Shown here piece after piece: positions 37,320-44,859 of a DNA stretch of 64,000 nucleotides. The notes beneath the pieces were generated by a model, which was not told the origin of the DNA, did no database searches, and was given only the letters and a program-made list of their open reading frames with translations. Every line of letters begins with the position of its first letter. Within the stretch, counting starts at the first letter, position 1. Origin of the DNA: an uncultured Pelagibacteraceae bacterium (GTDB lineage: Bacteria; Pseudomonadota; Alphaproteobacteria; Pelagibacterales; Pelagibacteraceae); assembly GCA_902520335.1 (NCBI GenBank), contig CABYNS010000001.1:159604-223603 (forward strand). The letters run 5' to 3'. Both the position numbers and the translations under genes were made by a program.

Positions 37320-38756
37320 ATGGATAAGATTGTAATTTACGATACTGAAACTACGAATTCAACAATATGGGGATCCATAATTGAAGTTGGGGCTGTTGTA
37401 GTTGATAAAAATTTAAAAGAAATTGGAAAGTTGAATATAAGAGGACGAATGCCAGAAGGTGAGGTGCCAAGTGCAAAGGCTTTACTTGTAAATTCAACTA
37501 GTATTGATTTATTAACTAAAGGTAATTACTCACATTATGATTTTTTAGGTGTTGTTGAAAACTTTTTTTCAAAATGTGCCCCTGCAATGTTTATTGGTTG
37601 GTCAAATTTAAATTTTGATCGGAGAATGTTCCACTTTAATTTTTTTAAGGGCAATCGCTATCCTTACGCTACTCACTCATCACCTAATAGTGAACATGAT
37701 GGATTACATATAGCTAGAGCAGCTCAAACTTTAAATTCTGAAACTTTAAAAACAGAATTAACGGAAGCAGGAAACCCAAGCCTAGCACTAGAATCTTTAT
37801 CAAGGATGCAAGGCTTCGACACTTCAGCAAGCCACACTGCCTACGTTGATGCTCAAAATTCATTGAAAGTACTTCGAATTATTAAAGATAAACATAAAGA
37901 AAATTGGGAAACATTTTTAAAAACATCAACTAAAACAAGCGTAGAAACGTTTTTAAAAAATGAGGGCATATATTCTATTTTTGAAAATGTGAAGGGTAGA
38001 AATATGATGTATCTCACTAGCACACTACATCCAAATCATTGTTTTCATCCATCTTACGCATCGTGGGGATATGTTTGGGATTTAAGAAGAGATCCAGAAC
38101 CGCTATTAAACTTACCAATAAATCAATTGAGAGATATATTAAAAAAATATAGTCCCAAGGCTTTAAGAGTTTTGAAAACTAATAAAGCTCCAGTAATTTT
38201 GGATAAAGAGTTTGCCTTAGAACAAAAACCTTATTTAGACTTGGATTTAGAAACTATAAAAAAAAGAGCACAAATGGTCAGAAATAATGAAAATTTTTGT
38301 AAAAATATACAAATTATAAATAGAGAGGCAGCAGAGGAAAAAGAGCAAACAAAAACTCAGGAAGATCTATTACCTGAAGAAACTTTGTATGAAAAATTTA
38401 TTCCAAATAAAGATACTGCTCTTTTTAAAACCTGGCATAGTTCATCTTGGGAAGATAAGTTGAGATTACTAGATAAATTTCAAGACAAAAGATGTAGTTG
38501 GTTTGGTCAAAAAATAATTTATCAAGAAGCCCCTCAAATTTTGCCACCTGATTTATATAAAAATATTAAAAGTGAAATTGCTAGACGTATATTAAGTAAG
38601 AATAAAGAGAAATGGCAAACGGTAAATATGGCATATAATGAGATCGACTATTTGAGAGATCAAGCAGATAAAAGAGATGATAAAAATGAATTAAATAAAC
38701 TAGACGAAATAAATGATTTTATTATGTCTATTGAAAAGAAATATGAAATTGCCTAG
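37320..38756 (+). CDS. sbcB: Exodeoxyribonuclease I (DEDDh family)
   Basis: A 478-residue protein homologous along its length to ExoI. The DEDDh sites are D8 and E10 (YDTETT), an Asp in NLNFDRRMF and HTAYVDAQNS near residue 178. The ExoI C-terminal SH3-like/helical part includes HPSYASWGYVWDLRRDPEPLLNL and KTNKAPVIL, as in ExoI. The enzyme degrades single-stranded DNA 3' to 5'. The N-terminal LVNSTSIDLL resembles ExoI's ITGITP motif only loosely, so the enzyme is divergent. It is co-directional and tightly spaced with the PD-(D/E)XK gene. Confidence 0.87.
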   Translation: MDKIVIYDTETTNSTIWGSIIEVGAVVVDKNLKEIGKLNIRGRMPEGEVPSAKALLVNSTSIDLLTKGNYSHYDFLGVVENFFSKCAPAMFIGWSNLNFDRRMFHFNFFKGNRYPYATHSSPNSEHDGLHIARAAQTLNSETLKTELTEAGNPSLALESLSRMQGFDTSASHTAYVDAQNSLKVLRIIKDKHKENWETFLKTSTKTSVETFLKNEGIYSIFENVKGRNMMYLTSTLHPNHCFHPSYASWGYVWDLRRDPEPLLNLPINQLRDILKKYSPKALRVLKTNKAPVILDKEFALEQKPYLDLDLETIKKRAQMVRNNENFCKNIQIINREAAEEKEQTKTQEDLLPEETLYEKFIPNKDTALFKTWHSSSWEDKLRLLDKFQDKRCSWFGQKIIYQEAPQILPPDLYKNIKSEIARRILSKNKEKWQTVNMAYNEIDYLRDQADKRDDKNELNKLDEINDFIMSIEKKYEIA

Positions 38757-38790
38757 TTGACTTTAATAAACAAATTAATAGAAAGGGTTT

Positions 38791-39108
38791 ATGCTTATAG
38801 ATTTTAAGGATGAAGATTTTGAAAACAAAATTAAAAGTGAAGACGTTTCGGTAATCCAGTTTAGTGCAGCTTGGTGTGGGCCTTGTAAGTCTTTAAAACC
38901 AATTATGGACAAGCTTGCTGTTGAGTATAAAGACAAGGCTGGTTTTTATTACGCTGATATAGAAGATGGTGGTATTAATACTGGAAGTGCTGCTGGAATA
39001 AGAGGTGTTCCAACAGTGATAATCTATAAAAAAGGTGTCGAGATTGATAGAAAAGTTGGTGGCGTACCAGAAAGCCATATGAAAGAGTTTTTAGAAAAAA
39101 ATATCTAA
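38791..39108 (+). CDS. trxA: Thioredoxin
   Basis: 105 residues with the redox motif AAWCGPCKSL (CGPC) and the cis-Pro loop RGVPTVIIYKKG. It lacks a signal peptide, so it is cytosolic. A clear AAAGGG ribosome-binding site precedes the ATG. In many alphaproteobacteria trxA sits next to folC, and here it faces folC with a 4-bp tail overlap. It may be co-transcribed with the nuclease genes upstream (35-bp gap). Confidence 0.94.
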   Translation: MLIDFKDEDFENKIKSEDVSVIQFSAAWCGPCKSLKPIMDKLAVEYKDKAGFYYADIEDGGINTGSAAGIRGVPTVIIYKKGVEIDRKVGGVPESHMKEFLEKNI

Positions 39109-40376
39109 TTTAAGTTTAATATTTCGCCAGCTAAATACAAAGATCCAGTAATTATTAAGATATCATTTTCTTTAAGCAATAAATTTTTAATTGCTCTCTC
39201 AATATCTTCTTCATATTTAACATTTTCAATATTCTTAAATTTTTCTTTTAATTTTTTACCACTGATTGCGTTTGGTTGATTTGGGATATCAACGGTGGTT
39301 AGAGATGATATATCTTTAAAGTAACTAATATACTTTTCATGATCTTTATTAGACATCATTCCTATAATAAAATGCTTATTACAATCTAAAGTTTGGAGAT
39401 ACTCATTTAAAACCCTAGCACCATCCTCATTATGACTTCCATCTAACAATAATTGGTTATTTTTGATTAGATCTTTAATTTTTCCAGACTTTATTTCTTG
39501 TAATCTGCCAATACTCTCAATTTTGGTAATTGCATTTTTTATATCATCATCCTTAATTTCTAAATTTAGTTGTCTTATTGTTGCTATTGCTGTTGAAATA
39601 TTTTCTAATTGAAATTGTCCAAGAATATTTGGCAACGGTAGTTTTAAGCCACCAAATTTATCCTCATAATAAAAGAAACCATTCTCTCCAATAGAATAGC
39701 TAAAATCTTCGTTAAAAAACAATTTTTTGGATGAATTTTTTAAAATTGTTTTCTTAATGTATTTAGTTGTATTTATTAAGTTTTGTTTAGATACAATTAT
39801 GTTTGAATTTAAAAGTGATGATGTTTTTTCAAAAACAATTTTTTCTATCGTTCGCTTACCTTCTGGCAGCCAGTCAAGATGATCTTTACTAATAGAGCAT
39901 ACTACACTTGCAAGGTTATTTTTTAGTATATTAGTGGCATCGAATCTATGAAATAAACCTGCTTCAATCAAATTGATATTATTAGTGTATTGTGCAGCTT
40001 TGTAAAAAAAACAAGCAGTTAAAATTTCAAAAAATGTGATTGGTTCATTTTTGTTTATTTTTTCAACTTCTTCAAAAATATCTGCTAATTTTTCATCTTT
40101 CAATTGTTGATTATTAAAAATAAATCTTTCATTAATTCTTTGAATATGGGGACTTGAATAAACATTACATTTAATATTTGCTTCTTTTAATATTGAGAAG
40201 ATAGCGTTTATTGTAGATTGTTTTCCATTAGTACCAACCACAGAAATTGCTTTTATTTTATCTTGAGGATTACCTAATCTTTCACAAAGAGTTTTTATAC
40301 GATTTAAGCTTAGATCTATTTCCTTAGGATGCAGCTTTTGTAAGCGACTGAGTATTTTCTGTAGTTTCATTTTCAT
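39105..40376 (-). CDS. folC: Folylpolyglutamate synthase / dihydrofolate synthase
   Basis: A 423-residue Mur-ligase-fold enzyme adding glutamate to dihydropteroate and folates. It has LHPKEIDLSLNRI at the N-terminus, the P-loop VVGTNGKQST, SSPHIQRINERF and ISKDHLDWLP; the late DGSHNEDGA motif belongs to the C-terminal Glu ligase domain. The start codon lies 53 bp inside accD, and the family-conserved N-terminal residues are encoded within the overlap, so the overlap looks genuine. It closes the trpFBA-accD-folC operon. Confidence 0.94.
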   Translation of the reverse strand: MKMKLQKILSRLQKLHPKEIDLSLNRIKTLCERLGNPQDKIKAISVVGTNGKQSTINAIFSILKEANIKCNVYSSPHIQRINERFIFNNQQLKDEKLADIFEEVEKINKNEPITFFEILTACFFYKAAQYTNNINLIEAGLFHRFDATNILKNNLASVVCSISKDHLDWLPEGKRTIEKIVFEKTSSLLNSNIIVSKQNLINTTKYIKKTILKNSSKKLFFNEDFSYSIGENGFFYYEDKFGGLKLPLPNILGQFQLENISTAIATIRQLNLEIKDDDIKNAITKIESIGRLQEIKSGKIKDLIKNNQLLLDGSHNEDGARVLNEYLQTLDCNKHFIIGMMSNKDHEKYISYFKDISSLTTVDIPNQPNAISGKKLKEKFKNIENVKYEEDIERAIKNLLLKENDILIITGSLYLAGEILNLN

Positions 40377-41247
40377 CAGTGCTTATATCAGAATTTTTCT
40401 TTAACAATATTGATAATAAAGTTCCTATTTTTTCTGATAAATCTTTTCTTTCGACAATAAGATCTACAAAAGCAGGATTTTTCTCAACACGTTGAAAACC
40501 TTCAGGTAATTCTTCTTTAACTGTTCCCTGGATGACACGGGCCCCGGCAAAAGCCAAAAGAGCACCTGGTTCCGCAAAATGTATATCACCAAGCATAGCA
40601 TAAGATGCAGTGATTCCACCTGCTGTGGGATCAGTAATACAAACTAAGTATGGCAAATTTTTTTTTTTAAGTTCATTTATTGCAAGTGTTGTCCTAGTCA
40701 TTTGCGATAGTGAAATTAAACTTTCCATCATCCTCATTCCGCCACCAGAGCTAACACATAAAAATGGTGTTTTATTTTCAATTGCATGTTGAATACCATA
40801 TAAAAATGCCTCTCCTTCAGCAGCTGCCATTGATGCTCCTAAAAAATCAAAATCAGACGCGACAGCCGTTATTTTGATATCATTAATCGATCCACTAACG
40901 ACCATCATTCCACAATCCATCCCCGTTTTTTTTCTAGCACTTTTTAATCTATCTTTATAAGATTTTGAATCACTCCACTCTAAAGGATCATCTTTTGGAA
41001 TTGGCGTTTTAAATATTTCATAATTATCTTTTCCAAATAGGATATCGAATCTTTGTTTTGGTTTTATCCTATGGTGTTTATTACATTCAGGACAAACCCA
41101 AAGATTTATCTCTAAATCTTTTTTCAAAATTGGACCTTTGCAACAAGAAGTCCAATCACTATTTGCAATTTCCTCTTTAGAGGCTCTCTTATGGATTGCA
41201 GATTTTATTTTTTCACCTGCTTTAATAATTTTGGTAATCCAGTTCAT
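40324..41247 (-). CDS. accD: Acetyl-CoA carboxylase carboxyltransferase beta subunit
   Basis: 307 residues, with AccA forming the carboxyltransferase that makes malonyl-CoA. An N-terminal zinc ribbon is recognisable (WTSCCKGPI ... VCPECNKHHR), but the first Cys pair is adjacent instead of Cx2C. The crotonase-fold core shows SSGGGMRMMESLISLSQM, DPTAGGITASYAMLGD, GFAGARVI-like and LPEGFQ. The Asn-rich acidic tail is low complexity. It overlaps trpA by 4 bp and folC by 53 bp. Confidence 0.95.
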   Translation of the reverse strand: MNWITKIIKAGEKIKSAIHKRASKEEIANSDWTSCCKGPILKKDLEINLWVCPECNKHHRIKPKQRFDILFGKDNYEIFKTPIPKDDPLEWSDSKSYKDRLKSARKKTGMDCGMMVVSGSINDIKITAVASDFDFLGASMAAAEGEAFLYGIQHAIENKTPFLCVSSGGGMRMMESLISLSQMTRTTLAINELKKKNLPYLVCITDPTAGGITASYAMLGDIHFAEPGALLAFAGARVIQGTVKEELPEGFQRVEKNPAFVDLIVERKDLSEKIGTLLSILLKKNSDISTDENETTENTQSLTKAAS

Positions 41248-42044
41248 TTTATTTTATTTTTTAATCTACTTACTAACTTACCTACATTTATGACAGGATT
41301 TTGTCTACTTTTTAAACTCTTGGTAATTTCTTTACAAATAGCACTCCCAACAACTAATCCATCAGCAGATTTAAGCTTACTAATTGTTTTTTCTGTAATT
41401 CCAAAACCAATTACAGTCTTTTTTCTGGGATTAATTCTTTTTATTTTTTTATAATTTTTAAGTATTTCGTGTGGTGATACTTTAAGTTTTCCTCCAGTAG
41501 TACTTAGCATTGAAATAAGATAATTCATTTCATGAGAGTCTTGTATAATTCTTTTTAGTCTTTTATTTGTTGTTGTAGGTGACAAAAGTTGAATAAAACA
41601 GATTGACTTATCTTTACACTTTTTTGCAAAATTTTTGTTCTCAGGCCAAGGCAAATCTACAACTATTAATCCATTTACTCCTGAAATTTTACATTTTTTT
41701 AAAAAATTGTTCTCACCATACTGAAAAATCATATTGTAGTATCCCATTAATATAATTGGTTTAGATTTTTCTAATTTCTTAAAGTCCTTAACAACTTGAA
41801 AGATGTCATTAATTTTTATTCCATTTTTGATAGCTCTATAAGCACTAGTTTGAATTTGGCTCCCATCCGCAACAGGAGTGTTGTGAGGAACACCTACTTC
41901 TAGAATATCAGCATTTTTAGAAATTGATTTTAATATTGATAAAGATTGTTTTTTTGAGCTATCACCTGCAACAGTATAAGTTAATAAAGCTGGTCTGTTT
42001 TCCTTATTTGCTTTTTTCAATGCTATACTAATTGGATTTGACAT
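41244..42044 (-). CDS. trpA: Tryptophan synthase alpha subunit
   Basis: 266 residues, a TIM barrel cleaving indole-3-glycerol phosphate. Catalytic Glu49 (ILEVGVP) and Asp60 (PVADGS) are present. The usual PFSDP between them reads PHNTP, so position 56, normally the Asp that bridges to beta Lys167, is Thr. Other family motifs persist (PTTTNKRL, TTGGK, VIGFGI, ADGLVVGSAI). It overlaps trpB by 17 bp and accD by 4 bp. Confidence 0.92.
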   Translation of the reverse strand: MSNPISIALKKANKENRPALLTYTVAGDSSKKQSLSILKSISKNADILEVGVPHNTPVADGSQIQTSAYRAIKNGIKINDIFQVVKDFKKLEKSKPIILMGYYNMIFQYGENNFLKKCKISGVNGLIVVDLPWPENKNFAKKCKDKSICFIQLLSPTTTNKRLKRIIQDSHEMNYLISMLSTTGGKLKVSPHEILKNYKKIKRINPRKKTVIGFGITEKTISKLKSADGLVVGSAICKEITKSLKSRQNPVINVGKLVSRLKNKIK

Positions 42045-43272
42045 ATTTCTTTCCTAATTTTTTTTCTATAATTCCCTTATCTTTATATGCATCTCCACAA
42101 CTATTAACTACAATGATAGTATCCTTGCTAAACTTTTTTGCTTCTTTAATTGCAACAGAAAAAGCATGACTTGGTTCAAGAGAAGGTTTTAATTTTTCAA
42201 ATTTCGTTACAAGTTTGTAAGCGATTAAAGCTTCTTCATCACTTGCAGCTGTATATCTTGCTCTCTTTGTGTCTTTTAAAAAACAATGAAGAGGAGAAAT
42301 TCCAGGATAATCAAGTCCTGCAGAAATTGACTCAGTCTCTTCAATTTGGCCATCTGAATTTTGATTAACGTATTGAGCTGCACCATGAAGGATACCAATT
42401 TTAGAACCATAAGTTAATGGTGCTGCATGCTTTTTGCTTTCTGCAGGCCCTCCAGCTTCTACACCAATAAACTCACATTGATTTTTATCATAATCCATAA
42501 ATTCGTTCCAAAATCCAAAACTTGAGCTTCCACCCCCAACACAATTATATAATTTTAGTTTTTTTGGAATTGAACCAAATTTATCAATCAATTGATCTTT
42601 CAACTCTCTTGAGATTTGGCTAGTACTCCATCCACAGATACGAACAAACACAGCTGGTCCTACAGTACTTCCTACACACATAGCTGTTGTATCACAATTA
42701 GCAACCCAGTATCTCATACATTCAGAGACAGCATCCACAAGCGTCTGACTTCCAGAATTAACTGGTATGACTTCTGCTCCATTTTTTTTTATAGCTTTTA
42801 CATTTGGCTGTTGTCTCGAAATATCTTTTGCACCCATAAATATTTTACATTTAAGGCCAAATTTTTTAGCTGCCATACTTAACATCTTCCCTGCATAGCC
42901 TGCTCCGGTATCACCAATAATAACTTTTTTACCAGAACGTTTTGCAAGCAAACAATGAACGGTAGCATTATAGATTTTGTGCGCTCCTCCGTTAGCGTCC
43001 GATACAACTTTTGACCAAATTTGAGCTCCTCCTACATAATTAGTCAAATTTTCTAATTTAATAAAACGCGTAGGGACACCAATCCAATTTTTAAAATATT
43101 TATCCCTTTCATTAATAAAATTTTTATCTTTTTTAAGCTTATTAAATAATATTTCCAAGTCTTCTATTGGTTTTTTCAATGTTTCAGGAACGAAGTTTCC
43201 TCCGAATTTTCCACCCCAAAATCCAAGTTTATCTCCTTGATCAATTACTGGAATACCTTTTTTTAATTTCAT
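42028..43272 (-). CDS. trpB: Tryptophan synthase beta subunit, divergent
   Basis: 414 residues, fold type II PLP enzyme. It is collinear with TrpB, with a constant offset of 12 relative to the Salmonella numbering over the first half. The Schiff-base Lys is retained (GGAHKIYN, K99), as are TGAG, RQQPNV, CVGGGSS and SAGLDYPG. Unusual positions are the catalytic Glu109 replaced by Asp121 (GDTGAG), His115 replaced by Ala, Lys167 replaced by Val179, the GPHPYP motif replaced by GPAVFV, and the PLP-nitrogen Ser377 replaced by Cys392 (VVNSCGDAYKD). The location in trpFBA supports TrpB, but altered activity is possible. Confidence 0.85.
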   Translation of the reverse strand: MKLKKGIPVIDQGDKLGFWGGKFGGNFVPETLKKPIEDLEILFNKLKKDKNFINERDKYFKNWIGVPTRFIKLENLTNYVGGAQIWSKVVSDANGGAHKIYNATVHCLLAKRSGKKVIIGDTGAGYAGKMLSMAAKKFGLKCKIFMGAKDISRQQPNVKAIKKNGAEVIPVNSGSQTLVDAVSECMRYWVANCDTTAMCVGSTVGPAVFVRICGWSTSQISRELKDQLIDKFGSIPKKLKLYNCVGGGSSSFGFWNEFMDYDKNQCEFIGVEAGGPAESKKHAAPLTYGSKIGILHGAAQYVNQNSDGQIEETESISAGLDYPGISPLHCFLKDTKRARYTAASDEEALIAYKLVTKFEKLKPSLEPSHAFSVAIKEAKKFSKDTIIVVNSCGDAYKDKGIIEKKLGKKYVKSN

Positions 43273-43892
43273 ATTTTTGTAAATAAATTTAACAATTTAT
43301 CAATTTTACCAATATCTTTTTTTCCATTTTTATCTTCTAGCGCTCCACTTAAATCGACTATAAAGCTTTTATTTCTAAAATTAGGAATATCATCTATTTG
43401 AATATTTCCTGCAATCATTTTATTTAATTCATTAGGTACACTATCAAGTAAGCTATGATCAAAACTCTCAGATTTATGATAACCTTTTGAGTCAAAGAGA
43501 ACAATGTCTGATATGTTAGAAAAATCTTTATATTTAATTACATCCTCTTTATTCGAAACTGTAATTGCTGTGATTATTTTTTTTTTATATCTAAGTTTAA
43601 TTTCTTTTGTTCTTTCTGGGCTAACGTCATAAAGTTGATAATAATCAAAATTTAGCTCTTTTATTTTTTCTAGAGTCTTATCTGTAGGGCTTACTAGAAC
43701 TGAGATAAATTTAACTTGTTTTTTATCAACATTAATCAAATTTTTTAATTTATCGTATTTTACAAATCTCTGACTTTTTTCATAATTTGTGATGAAACCA
43801 ATCATGGTTAACGCAGGTCTATTATTATGATTTAAAATGTAATTAAGAGTTATAGGATCTGAGACCCCACAAATTTTCAAACCTTTTATCAT
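43269..43892 (-). CDS. trpF: Phosphoribosylanthranilate isomerase, divergent
   Basis: A 207-residue TIM barrel for the Amadori rearrangement step of Trp synthesis. The catalytic Cys in LKICGVSDP and the Asp strand VLFDSKG remain. The phosphate-binding segment reads VDLSGALED..GKKD in place of the usual DxSSGVE..PGxKD, QLHG reads QLYD, and SPR reads SQR. It is the first trp gene of trpF-trpB-trpA, overlapping trpB by 4 bp and pyrF by 4 bp. Confidence 0.86.
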   Translation of the reverse strand: MIKGLKICGVSDPITLNYILNHNNRPALTMIGFITNYEKSQRFVKYDKLKNLINVDKKQVKFISVLVSPTDKTLEKIKELNFDYYQLYDVSPERTKEIKLRYKKKIITAITVSNKEDVIKYKDFSNISDIVLFDSKGYHKSESFDHSLLDSVPNELNKMIAGNIQIDDIPNFRNKSFIVDLSGALEDKNGKKDIGKIDKLLNLFTKI

Positions 43893-44563
43893 TGACTTAA
43901 GTGATCAATAAGTGTTTGAATATTCTTCTTTATATCGCCCTTAGTAATATTTCTCCCTATTACAAGAGAATGAGCTCCATTTATAAAAGCTTGTTTGGGA
44001 GTCTGAACTCTTTTTTGGTCATTGTTTTTATTGTTTAGTCTTATTCCAGGAGTTATAATTTCTTTTTTAAATATTTTTTTTACTATCTTTACCTCTTGTG
44101 CACTGCATACAATAGCATCCAAGTTAGCTTTTTTTGCTAATTTTGCTTGGTGTAGGACTAATTTTTTAACATCTTTGTTAAATCCAATTTCTTTCAACGC
44201 TTTGTTATCTAAAGAGGTAAGGATGCTCACACCGACTAGACGTATCGATCCAGAAACTTTCTTTGCTGCTTTGAGAGCTTGTAACCCAGCACTTATGTGT
44301 ATTGTTAAATAATTTACTTTTAAATCTTTAATTGCTTTGATCGCAGACATACAGGTATTTGGTATGTCATGTAGTTTTAGATCTGCAAAAATAATTTTTT
44401 TTTTAAGTTTTGATACAAAATTTCTACCATGTTTAGAATTTAAAAACTCTAAACCAAATTTATATCCAATTTTAAGCTTTGTATTAGATGTATGTTTTAT
44501 TATTTTTTTTATTTGAGAAATATTAGTGCTATCACAAGCAACAAATATTTTATTATTTTTCAT
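43889..44563 (-). CDS. pyrF: Orotidine 5'-phosphate decarboxylase
   Basis: 224 residues, last step of UMP synthesis. The catalytic signature FADLKLHDIPNT carries the DxKxxD tetrad, then LTIHISAGLQAL, an IVCSAQE segment and the phosphate-binding TPGIRL and VIGRNIT. It lies between ihfB (11-bp overlap) and trpF, an arrangement common in alphaproteobacteria. Confidence 0.96.
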   Translation of the reverse strand: MKNNKIFVACDSTNISQIKKIIKHTSNTKLKIGYKFGLEFLNSKHGRNFVSKLKKKIIFADLKLHDIPNTCMSAIKAIKDLKVNYLTIHISAGLQALKAAKKVSGSIRLVGVSILTSLDNKALKEIGFNKDVKKLVLHQAKLAKKANLDAIVCSAQEVKIVKKIFKKEIITPGIRLNNKNNDQKRVQTPKQAFINGAHSLVIGRNITKGDIKKNIQTLIDHLSQ

Positions 44564-44843
44564 TATTCAAAATTTTAAACAAATCTTTAGACATTTTGAA
44601 GTTAATTGTTTTTTTTTCAGGAGTGTCAATTTTTTCGTTAGTTTTTGGATTTCTAGATATTCGGGCTTTTTGAATTTTGCTAGAAAATACCCCAAAACCT
44701 CTCAGTTCAACTCTTTCTCCTCTTTTAAGACTTTTTTTTATTTCACTTAAAATTATATTCACAAATTTCTCCAGATCTTTTTTCAAAAAATTTGGGTAAT
44801 TTTTCGAGAGTTGTTTTAAGAGGTTAGATTTTACTATAGCCAA
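44553..44843 (-). CDS. ihfB: Integration host factor beta subunit
   Basis: 96 residues of the HU/IHF family, with VKSNLLKQLS at the N-terminus, ELRGFGVFSSK, and the DNA-intercalating arm AR.SRNPKTNEKI containing the Pro. The rpsA-ihfB order and the sequence pattern favour IHF-beta over HU. It bends DNA with IhfA (not in the window). The start is 16 bp after the rpsA stop and its end overlaps pyrF by 11 bp. Confidence 0.9.
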   Translation of the reverse strand: MAIVKSNLLKQLSKNYPNFLKKDLEKFVNIILSEIKKSLKRGERVELRGFGVFSSKIQKARISRNPKTNEKIDTPEKKTINFKMSKDLFKILNNEK

Positions 44844-44859
44844 TTTTGTTTAAAAATTT

